From Rugamonas brunnea (GTDB lineage Bacteria; Pseudomonadota; Gammaproteobacteria; Burkholderiales; Burkholderiaceae_D), in NCBI RefSeq assembly GCF_014042345.1, contig NZ_JACEZT010000013.1, forward strand, positions 94,763 to 158,762: 64,000 nucleotides of DNA, in the 5' to 3' direction. The position numbers and the translations under genes are program-made. The notes under the pieces are model-generated. The model saw only the letters and a list, made by a program, of their open reading frames with translations, did no database searches and had not been told where the DNA came from. The first letter of the stretch is position 1, and each line of letters begins with the position of its first letter. This document shows positions 1 through 6,469 of this stretch, piece after piece.

Positions 1-148
1 CGGCATGGTCGGGGTGAACACGGGACTGATCTCGAACGAGATCGCGCCGTTCGGCGGGGTCAAGCAATCGGGCCTGGGACGCGAAGGCTCCAAATACGGT
101 ATCGAGGACTACCTGGTCATCAAGTACATCTGCATGGGCGGCATCTGA
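1..148 (+). CDS. gabD: Succinate-semialdehyde dehydrogenase, C-terminal end (partial)
   Basis: The last 48 residues of a reading frame that begins before the window (first full codon at base 2, TGA at 146-148). The tail, with [19 protein letters not shown] followed by a [21 protein letters not shown] end, is the typical C-terminus of NAD(P)-dependent succinate-semialdehyde dehydrogenases of the GabD/SSADH type. These oxidise succinate semialdehyde to succinate, the last step of GABA and putrescine breakdown. It converges on the putrescine permease genes, which fits one polyamine-use locus. Only the end is visible, so another aldehyde dehydrogenase of the same superfamily is possible, but the context favours GabD. 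Confidence 0.85.
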   Translation, partial: GMVGVNTGLISNEIAPFGGVKQSGLGREGSKYGIEDYLVIKYICMGGI

Positions 149-160
149 GCCTGTTTAGCT

Positions 161-190
161 AAATGGGCAGCCTCTGGGGGCTGCCCATTT
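161..190. terminator. Bidirectional intrinsic terminator between gabD and potI
   Basis: A perfect 12-bp inverted repeat (AAATGGGCAGCC at 161-172, GGCTGCCCATTT at 179-190) around a 6-base loop. It is A-rich on the left and T-rich on the right, so it can stop transcription from both sides. It lies 12 bases after the gabD stop and 11 bases before the potI stop, as expected between convergent genes. Confidence 0.85.
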
Positions 191-201
191 TGTTGGTCAC
201 T

Positions 202-1047
202 TTATTCCGCCTTGGCGGCAGCCGCCACCTGCTTCTGGCGTTGCCGCTCCACGCGCGCCATCCAGAGGCTGGACGCGACCACGGCCACCGACACCACCAG
301 GATGGTCAGCGCCGCCACGGCGTTCACACGCGGATCGAGGCCCAGGCGGGCACGCGAGAAGATCACGATCGGCATGGTCGAGGAGCCGGGGCCGGACAGG
401 AAGGCCGACAGCACCACGTCATCGAGCGACAGCGTGAACGTGAGCAGCCACGCCGAACCCAGCGCCTGCGTGATGTTGGGCAGCGTGACGAGGAAGAACA
501 CCTGGTGCGGCTTGCAGCCCAGGTCCATGGCCGCCTCCTCCAGCGACTTGCTCATCTCCTGCAGGCGCGACTGCACCACCACCGCCGCATAGGCCATGCC
601 CAGCAGGGTGTGCCCCAGCCAGATCGTCATCAGCCCCCGCTCCGGGAAACCGAACATCTTCTGTACCGACACCAGCATCAGCAGCAGCGACAGGCCGATG
701 ATCACTTCCGGCATCACCAGCGGCGCGCTGACCATGCCCGTGAACAGCGTGCGGCCGTGGAAGCGCTGGTAGCGGTTCATCACGAACGCGGCAAAGGTGC
801 CGAGGATGACGGAGGCGAACGCCGTCAGCACGGCGATTCGCAGCGACAGGCCGAAGCCGGAGATGATCTCGGTGTCGTTCATCAATTCGCCGTACCACTT
901 GGTGGAGAAACCGCTCCACACCATGTCCTGGCGCGAGCTGTTAAACGAGAACACCACCAGCACCACGATGGGCAGGTACAGGAACACATAGCCCAGCGAC
1001 AGCCAGCCGCGCCCGAACCAGCGTTGGATAAAATTCTGTCCGTTCAT
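202..1047 (-). CDS. potI: Putrescine ABC transporter, permease PotI
   Basis: 281 residues, normal for PotI/PotC-type inner-membrane permeases of the polyamine ABC importer. An N-terminal membrane segment (about 17-35) is followed by five further hydrophobic segments, and the EAA loop that docks on the ATPase (EEAAMDLGCKPHQVF) lies at about 169-185. The start overlaps the potH stop by four bases (ATGA), so the two are translationally coupled. With potH and potG it forms an importer for putrescine or a related polyamine. No binding protein gene (potF/spuD) is next to it. Substrate is inferred from family and from the adjacent puuA and gabD. Confidence 0.92.
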   Translation of the reverse strand: MNGQNFIQRWFGRGWLSLGYVFLYLPIVVLVVFSFNSSRQDMVWSGFSTKWYGELMNDTEIISGFGLSLRIAVLTAFASVILGTFAAFVMNRYQRFHGRTLFTGMVSAPLVMPEVIIGLSLLLMLVSVQKMFGFPERGLMTIWLGHTLLGMAYAAVVVQSRLQEMSKSLEEAAMDLGCKPHQVFFLVTLPNITQALGSAWLLTFTLSLDDVVLSAFLSGPGSSTMPIVIFSRARLGLDPRVNAVAALTILVVSVAVVASSLWMARVERQRQKQVAAAAKAE

Positions 1048-1970
1048 GCGCGCCCCGCCATCTGTTGTTCCGCCTTGTACTTGTTGAAGATCGCCATCGG
1101 CACCAGGATCAGCAGGATCACCACCACCGTCACCGACGAGGCCATCGGCCAGTCGTTATTGGTGAAGAATTCATCCCACAGCACGTGGCCGATCATCAGC
1201 GTTTCCGGTCCGCCCAGCAGTTCCGGAATCACGTACTCGCCCACGGCGGGAATGAAAACCAGCATGGAGCCGGCGATGATGCCGGACTTCGACAGCGGCA
1301 CCGTGATGCGCCAGAAGGTTTGCATGGGCGTGGCGCCCAGGTCGGCCGCCGCCTCCAGGAAGCGCACATCCATCTTCACCAGGTTGGCGTACAGCGGCAG
1401 GATCATGAACGGCAGGTAGGCGTACACCATGCCGATGATGAGCGAGAACTGGGTGTTCATCAGGTGCAGCGGTTCCGTGATGGCGCCCACGCTGATCAGG
1501 AAGTGGTTCAGGATGCCGTTGTTGGCCAGGATGCCCTTCCACGCGTAGATGCGCAGCAGGAAGGAGGTCCAGAACGGCAGCATCACCATCATCATCAGCA
1601 CCGGCCGCACGGTCGGTTTGGCGCGCGCCATGAAGTAGGCGAACGGGTAGCCGATCAACAGGCACAGGATGGTCGTGATGGCGGCGAACTTGATCGAGCT
1701 CAGATACGTCAGGCTGTACAAGTCGTCCTGCGCGATGAACAGGTAGTTCGAGATTTTCAGCTTGAACGTGATCACGCCGTCCACCAGCGTCATCAGGGTG
1801 CCGAACGGGTTGGTCGCATCCGGTTCCGTGAAGCTGATGCGCATCACGATCAGGAACGGCACCAGGAAGGCGCACACCAGCCAGAAGAACGGCACGGCGA
1901 TCACCAGCCGGCGGCCCGTGATCCAGCGCAGCGTGAACACGTGCAGCAGCTTGTCGAGCAAAGTTTTCAT
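1044..1970 (-). CDS. potH: Putrescine ABC transporter, permease PotH
   Basis: 308 residues from ATG at 1970; an upstream in-frame ATG at 2024 would add an Arg-rich stretch overlapping the potG end and is less likely. The PotH/PotB family makes the second channel half of the polyamine importer. Visible are an N-terminal anchor (about 20-45), a large periplasmic loop, several membrane spans and the EAA loop around LEAAADLGATPMQTFWRITVPL. It follows potG by 14 bases and overlaps potI by four, so potGHI is a tight operon. Confidence 0.92.
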   Translation of the reverse strand: MKTLLDKLLHVFTLRWITGRRLVIAVPFFWLVCAFLVPFLIVMRISFTEPDATNPFGTLMTLVDGVITFKLKISNYLFIAQDDLYSLTYLSSIKFAAITTILCLLIGYPFAYFMARAKPTVRPVLMMMVMLPFWTSFLLRIYAWKGILANNGILNHFLISVGAITEPLHLMNTQFSLIIGMVYAYLPFMILPLYANLVKMDVRFLEAAADLGATPMQTFWRITVPLSKSGIIAGSMLVFIPAVGEYVIPELLGGPETLMIGHVLWDEFFTNNDWPMASSVTVVVILLILVPMAIFNKYKAEQQMAGRA

Positions 1971-1984
1971 GGCCTCGCTCCGCG

Positions 1985-3133
1985 TCAGCTGGTGAGCACG
2001 ACGACGTCGGCGCCATCCCACCACGCATACACGCGCTGATCGCGGCGCAGCGCCGTGTCGTCATGGCGGGCCGCGTTGGTGCGCGAGACCTTCAGTTCCA
2101 TGCCGCTGTCGAGCTTCACGTGGTAGCGCGTCTCGTTGCCGAAGTAGGCCATGGCCGTGACCACACCCTGCACGCAGTTGTAGCCATGCTCGCCCGCGTG
2201 GGCGCGCTGTTCGGGCGTGGGTTCTTCCGCTTGCAGGCAGATCTTCTCGGGTCGCACGGCCACCGAGACGGGCATGTTGTCCGTGCCCGTGATGCCGTGG
2301 GTGACGTAGTGCCGGCACTCGGGCGAGTCGATGACCACGTGGTCCGGCTGGTCGTCCGCCACGCGGCCGTCGAACAGGTTGACGCTGCCGATGAAGTCGG
2401 CCACGAAGCGGCAGTTGGGCGTCTCGTAGATCTCGCCCGGCTTGCCCACCTGGAGGATGCGGCCCTCGCTCATGACAGCGATGCGGGTGGCCATGCTCAT
2501 GGCTTCGTCCTGGTCGTGGGTCACCATCACGCAGGTCACGCCGACCTGCTCGATGATGTTGACCAGTTCCATCTGGGTGCGCTCGCGCAGTTTCTTGTCC
2601 AGCGCGCCGAGCGGTTCATCCAGCAGCAGCAACTGCGGACGCTTGGCCAGGCTGCGCGCCAGCGCCACGCGCTGCTGCTGGCCGCCCGACAGCTGGTGCG
2701 GTTTGCGCTTGCCGTAGGCCTTCAACTGCACCAGGTCCAGCATCTGGTCCACGCGCTGCGCCACTTCGTCCTTGGGCAGGCCGTCGCGGCGCAGGCCGAA
2801 GGCGATGTTGTCCCACACGGTCAGGTGCGGGAACAGGGCGTAGGACTGGAACATCATGTTGATCGGGCGCTCGTAGGGCGGCACGTTGATGATGTCCTTG
2901 CCGGCCAGTTCGATCTGGCCCGAGGTGGGCGTCTCAAAGCCGGCCAGCATGCGCAGCAGCGTCGATTTGCCGCAGCCGGAGCTGCCCAGCAGCGCGAAGA
3001 TCTCACCCTTGTCGATCGCGACCGACACATCGTTGACGGCCCTCACGCCATCGAATTCCTTGACCAGGTTACGTATCAACAGAAAAGGCTGGCCGGATTC
3101 GCCTTTGGCGGCGGCAGGTCGGTCTATGGTCAT
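1985..3133 (-). CDS. potG: Putrescine ABC transporter, ATP-binding subunit PotG
   Basis: 382 residues, the usual length for PotG/PotA. The N-terminal nucleotide-binding domain has Walker A GSSGCGKST (50-58), the Q-loop at MMFQSYALF, signature LSGGQ (148-152), Walker B LLLLDEP (168-174) and the switch histidine in VTHDQDEA; a TOBE-type domain fills the last third. It powers polyamine import through PotH/PotI at the cytoplasmic face. The 106 bases between puuA and this gene include an AT-rich tract just before the ATG (3134-3155), which could be a promoter; no clear Shine-Dalgarno site is visible before this ATG. Confidence 0.93.
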   Translation of the reverse strand: MTIDRPAAAKGESGQPFLLIRNLVKEFDGVRAVNDVSVAIDKGEIFALLGSSGCGKSTLLRMLAGFETPTSGQIELAGKDIINVPPYERPINMMFQSYALFPHLTVWDNIAFGLRRDGLPKDEVAQRVDQMLDLVQLKAYGKRKPHQLSGGQQQRVALARSLAKRPQLLLLDEPLGALDKKLRERTQMELVNIIEQVGVTCVMVTHDQDEAMSMATRIAVMSEGRILQVGKPGEIYETPNCRFVADFIGSVNLFDGRVADDQPDHVVIDSPECRHYVTHGITGTDNMPVSVAVRPEKICLQAEEPTPEQRAHAGEHGYNCVQGVVTAMAYFGNETRYHVKLDSGMELKVSRTNAARHDDTALRRDQRVYAWWDGADVVVLTS

Positions 3134-3239
3134 AGTGTCAAAATATAAAATTTATAAGAGAGACAGCGTATGGCAGGCCGGTCGCGGGCCGCCGTTGTGG
3201 ACAACCCGTGATTATAGATGGAGCGCGGAGGATGGGGAA

Positions 3240-4610
3240 TCAGACATGCAACAACAAATGCTCGCGCTCCCACGGGCTGATGACGGTCATGAACTCGCGG
3301 TGCTCCAGTTCCTTGATGGCCGCGTAGACATCGATGAAGCGCTCGCCCAGCACGTCGCGCAGGCGCTCCTCGGAACGCAGCAGTTGCAACGCCTCCGGCA
3401 GGCCCTGGGGCAGCTCCTGCGGGTGGTTGTAGGCACTGTCGACCGTCATCGGCGTCGGCTCGATCTGCTCGATCATGCCCAGGTAGCCGCAGGCCAGCGT
3501 GACGGCCATCGCCAGGTAGGGATTGGCGTCCGCGCCGATGATGCGGTTCTCCACGCGCCGCTCCTGCACGCCGGAGATGGGCACGCGAAAGCCCACCGTG
3601 CGGTTGTCCATGCCCCACTGGACGTTGATGGGCGCGGCCGTGTGGCGCACGATGCGGCGGTAGGAATTCACGTACGGCGCCATGATGGCCATGCAGGCCG
3701 GCGTGTAGCGCTGCAGGCCCCCGATGTAATGGCGGAACAGCGTGGAGGGCGCGCCGTCGGCGTCGCTGAAGATGTTGCGGCAGGTGGCCGCATCGGCCAC
3801 GCTCTGGTGCACATGCATGGCCGAACCGGGCTCGCCGCCCATCGGTTTGGCCATGAAGGTGGCGTACATCTTGTGCTTGAGGGCCGCCTCGCGCAGCGTG
3901 CGTTTGAAGTAGAACACCTTGTCGGCCAGCGCCAGCGCGTCGCCGTGCTGGAAGTTCAGGCCCATCTGGCCGGCGCCTGTCTCGTGGATCAGGGTATCCA
4001 CGTCCAGGTTCATCATGTCGCAGTAGTCGTAGATGTCCTCGAACAGCGGATCGAATTCGTTGACGGCGTCGATGCTGTAGACCTGGCGCGACGTCTCAGC
4101 GCGGCCGCTGCGGCCCACGGGCGCCTTGAGCGGCAGGTCGGGATCGATGTTCTGCTCCGTCAGGTAGAACTCCAGTTCCGGCGCCACCACGGGCTTCCAG
4201 CCGCGGTCAGCGTACAGACGCAATACGCGGCGCAGCACGGAGCGGGGCGCAAAATCGACCAGCGTGCCATCGGAGAAATAGCAATCGTGGATCACCTGCG
4301 CCGTGGGGTCCGTGGCCCAGGGAACGGTGGTGATGGTGGTGGGGTCGGCCCGCAGGATCATGTCGCGGTCGGTGCTGGAGATGGCGCGGTCGTAGGCGGC
4401 ATCCTCAGTCGGGTAATTGCCCGTCACCGTCATGCCCAGCACGGCCTCGGGGATGCGCATGCCACGGTCCTGCGTGAACTTGGTGCGCGGCAGAATCTTC
4501 CCGCGCGCCACGCCCGTTAAGTCGGGCACCAGGCATTCAATTTCGGTGACGCGTTTATCGTTGAGCCACTGATCCATGTCGGCATCAGTGAAATTGTCGC
4601 GGATGGGCAT
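3240..4610 (-). CDS. puuA: Gamma-glutamylputrescine synthetase (glutamine synthetase family)
   Basis: 456 residues of the glutamine synthetase fold, close to the length of PuuA/SpuI. The N-terminal beta-grasp region (EIECLVPDLTGVARGKILP) and the catalytic barrel with the ATP/glutamate-binding stretches (PELEFYL, ETGAGQMGLNFQHGD, MHVHQS, NRTVGFRVP, EHREFMTVISPWER) are intact. It joins glutamate to putrescine using ATP, the first step of the glutamylated route that ends at succinate via GabD. Upstream of the putrescine importer genes and convergent with gabD, it supports a polyamine-use locus. The spermine/other-amine ligases of this family are an alternative. Confidence 0.9.
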   Translation of the reverse strand: MPIRDNFTDADMDQWLNDKRVTEIECLVPDLTGVARGKILPRTKFTQDRGMRIPEAVLGMTVTGNYPTEDAAYDRAISSTDRDMILRADPTTITTVPWATDPTAQVIHDCYFSDGTLVDFAPRSVLRRVLRLYADRGWKPVVAPELEFYLTEQNIDPDLPLKAPVGRSGRAETSRQVYSIDAVNEFDPLFEDIYDYCDMMNLDVDTLIHETGAGQMGLNFQHGDALALADKVFYFKRTLREAALKHKMYATFMAKPMGGEPGSAMHVHQSVADAATCRNIFSDADGAPSTLFRHYIGGLQRYTPACMAIMAPYVNSYRRIVRHTAAPINVQWGMDNRTVGFRVPISGVQERRVENRIIGADANPYLAMAVTLACGYLGMIEQIEPTPMTVDSAYNHPQELPQGLPEALQLLRSEERLRDVLGERFIDVYAAIKELEHREFMTVISPWEREHLLLHV

Positions 4611-4694
4611 TTGTACTCTCGACAGGCATGATCTGGCGATCGATGAGCTAATTTACCATATTTCAAATTACCCTATTTCAGGATGGTGCGAGAT

Positions 4695-4797
4695 TTGCTC
4701 CACCAACGCGAACACTTAAAAAGTCGAGCAGTTGAAGCGGCAGGCCGGTCTGCAACGGCCAGAAGCGGAAGTCGCCGCAGCGACCTCCGCCTTTTTT
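4695..4797 (+). ncRNA. Candidate small RNA (orphan promoter-like site plus terminator)
   Basis: On the plus strand, between the oppositely directed puuA and a small secreted-protein gene, there is a weak promoter-like pair (TTGCTC at 4695-4700, TTAAAA at 4716-4721), then a 5-bp hairpin GGCCG/CGGCC (4743-4760) and a second hairpin with a U-run (4765-4797). No protein reading frame on this strand explains a terminator here. The predicted RNA would be about 70 nt, starting near 4728. This is inferred from layout only. Confidence 0.3.
4765..4797 (+). terminator. Rho-independent terminator on the plus strand
   Basis: Eleven-base arms GCGGAAGTCGC (4765-4775) and GCGACCTCCGC (4780-4790) pair at 10 of 11 positions around a CGCA loop, followed by C and six T (4792-4797). 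The T-run is on the plus strand, so it does not serve the minus-strand genes on either side. Confidence 0.75.
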
Positions 4798-4815
4798 CCC
4801 ATCAAAGCCATTGGA

Positions 4816-5196
4816 TCAGTGTGACTGATGCAAGCATGCCGCATCGTACTGGGAAACGCTGACGGGATTTTTCGAGTTTTGCGGCTGCTGCCCGGCATAC
4901 ACCGTTCCGGCATGGCCGTCAGGATTAAACGCCGAGCCAGGTGCCATTGCGGCATTGCCCGGTGTATTCGGTGCGCTCAAACTACCGCAGCTGGCGTTGG
5001 GTTGTCCCGTTTGCGGGGCTGGTTGCGGGGGCGCCGTCCTCGGTGCCGGTGCGGTAACGGCTTGCGTTCTTGCCGTGAACGTCGGCATGGTTGTTCGTGG
5101 CACGGCCAACGGGGCGCCGCCATGCGGGCTGGGAGCGCCTGCGACGGCCGTTGTGGCTATTGTCAGTGCCACTGACATCGTGAGTAATAACTTCAT
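4816..5196 (-). CDS. Small secreted Pro/Ala-rich protein, function unknown
   Basis: 126 residues from ATG at 5196, which has GAGG seven bases upstream; an in-frame ATG at 5208 lacks such a site. A clear Sec signal peptide (MKLLLTMSVALTIATTAVAGA) is followed by a proline-, alanine- and threonine-rich segment (about 25-70) and a tail with two cysteines. No domain was recognised. The protein is probably exported to the periplasm and may be flexible. It reads toward puuA but is separated from it by 205 bases and a plus-strand terminator, so it is probably its own unit. Confidence 0.6.
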   Translation of the reverse strand: MKLLLTMSVALTIATTAVAGAPSPHGGAPLAVPRTTMPTFTARTQAVTAPAPRTAPPQPAPQTGQPNASCGSLSAPNTPGNAAMAPGSAFNPDGHAGTVYAGQQPQNSKNPVSVSQYDAACLHQSH

Positions 5197-5463
5197 GGCA
5201 AACCTCATTAAAGGACTGGACCCTGCAAGTCACCATGGTTCATCCGGCCAGGGTATTGCCGAATGGGGGCATACAGTACATCCCGTTGCACGATACGATG
5301 GTTCTCAGCCGTTTTCCTAACGTGGCGTACCGCTGCCAAAGCCACACATCGCAAAATTCAACTGCGTGAGAATCTGAGCGGGTTTAATGAATGCAAACTG
5401 TTATGATGTCATTTATGCAACTCGCAGTAGGGAAACTTAGAATGTTTTTTGGGGAAGGTATTG

Positions 5464-5820
5464 ATGAGCAAAGTCACGACCGGACTCATAGGAATATCCA
5501 GCGCCGCTATTACCTTCGTCGTTGCCTTTGCTAACCACGCGGGCCTTGAGAATTTCCCTGGAATTGTCAGGTTGGTAGCTATCGTGTTGTCGGCATTGGC
5601 AATAGGACTAATTCAGGGATTTTTTGTACAACGTGCCAGGCATAGAACCATAGCTATAGGCGCATTTTTCGGCCTATTGATATTGTGGTCGCCAGTCATT
5701 GTCATGACCTACGGATTTGCTTTAATGGGGCTGCCGTTCCTGGCTGCCTTTGCTATCCTCGTATTCTTCGGGGCAAAGGCTGGCGCCAATTTGAGACTGA
5801 AGTCTTGCTGGTCCGTATAG
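5464..5820 (+). CDS. Small integral membrane protein, function unknown
   Basis: 118 residues from ATG at 5464, chosen because GGGGAAGG sits seven bases upstream; a TTG 15 bases earlier is unlikely. Hydrophobic segments at about 8-25, 34-55, 62-80 and 83-103 suggest four membrane spans with short loops. No family was recognised. The gene is visibly richer in A and T than the flanking genes and uses codons that are rare around it (ATA, TTA, GTA), which suggests transfer from elsewhere. It directly precedes the CopG/ParE-type pair and may belong to the same small island. Confidence 0.6.
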   Translation: MSKVTTGLIGISSAAITFVVAFANHAGLENFPGIVRLVAIVLSALAIGLIQGFFVQRARHRTIAIGAFFGLLILWSPVIVMTYGFALMGLPFLAAFAILVFFGAKAGANLRLKSCWSV

Positions 5821-5838
5821 CACTCAGGGAGTGTGCTA
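5818..5838. promoter_or_regulatory. Candidate autoregulatory operator of the downstream toxin-antitoxin pair
   Basis: An imperfect palindrome, TAGCAC at 5818-5823 and GTGCTA at 5833-5838, lies 27 bases before the antitoxin start and overlaps the stop codon of the preceding gene. Ribbon-helix-helix antitoxins usually bind such sites in their own promoter. Assignment is by position. Confidence 0.4.
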
Positions 5839-5864
5839 CATTTGTCCCACTAACGGAGACTCCC

Positions 5865-6152
5865 ATGTCCACTACGACCACGATCCGCTTACCGAAGGAG
5901 CTGAAGGCGCGGATCGCCAGCGCCGCCGAGCGCACCGGCAAAACCACCCACAGCTTGATACTGGAAGCCATCACGGAAAAAGCCGAGCTGGAAGAACGAC
6001 GGGCCGACATGGACACCGAGGCCGACGCCCGCTTCGCACGGATCGCCGCCACAGGCGAAACCATACCGTGGGCCGATATGCGACGCTATCTTGAAGATCA
6101 CGTAGCGGGCCGGCCGGCAACGCCCCCCACGGCAAAGAAGAAACCTGGCTAA
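5865..6152 (+). CDS. Ribbon-helix-helix (CopG/ParD-type) antitoxin
   Basis: 95 residues from ATG at 5865 with CGGAGA eleven bases upstream. The N-terminal stretch STTTTIRLPKELKARIASAA is a classic ribbon-helix-helix DNA-binding strand and helix, followed by a second helix (HSLILEAITEKAELEER) and an acidic, Trp-containing region likely to wrap the toxin (IPWADMRRYLEDH). It should neutralise the toxin encoded two bases downstream and repress the operon. The tail after about residue 80 is low-complexity and may be disordered. Confidence 0.85.
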   Translation: MSTTTTIRLPKELKARIASAAERTGKTTHSLILEAITEKAELEERRADMDTEADARFARIAATGETIPWADMRRYLEDHVAGRPATPPTAKKKPG

Positions 6153-6154
6153 AC

Positions 6155-6457
6155 GTGGCGCAAGTCGAGCTTGCACCTGAAATTTTCGAAGACTTCAGCC
6201 GCATCCTTGCGTATCTGGAGCGACACCAAATCGCCGACGGCCCCGCGCGGATTGTGGAAATCATGCATGCCATCGACGTACTGGCTCACAATCCGCTGAT
6301 CGGCAGAGCAGTTGCCAACGGCAAGCGCGAATTGGTGATAGGCCGAAAAGGACAAGGCTACCTTGCCCTCTACCACTACGTGGACGCGATTGACACGGTG
6401 TTCGTCCTGGCCGTGCGCAGCCAACGGGAAGCTGGCTACGCGCGGCACGCGCCCTGA
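6155..6457 (+). CDS. RelE/ParE-family toxin
   Basis: 100 residues from GTG at 6155, two bases after the antitoxin stop. The fold pattern is that of the RelE/ParE superfamily: N-terminal helices (LAPEIFEDFSRILAYLERH), a central PLIGRAV strand turn, and a C-terminal sheet (GYLALYHYVDAIDTVFVLAVRSQRE). ParE members poison DNA gyrase while RelE members cut mRNA; the sequence alone does not decide between them, but pairing with a ribbon-helix-helix antitoxin favours ParE. It converges on nasA, 12 bases away. Confidence 0.82.
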   Translation: MAQVELAPEIFEDFSRILAYLERHQIADGPARIVEIMHAIDVLAHNPLIGRAVANGKRELVIGRKGQGYLALYHYVDAIDTVFVLAVRSQREAGYARHAP

Positions 6458-6469
6458 CGATGTTCGTCC

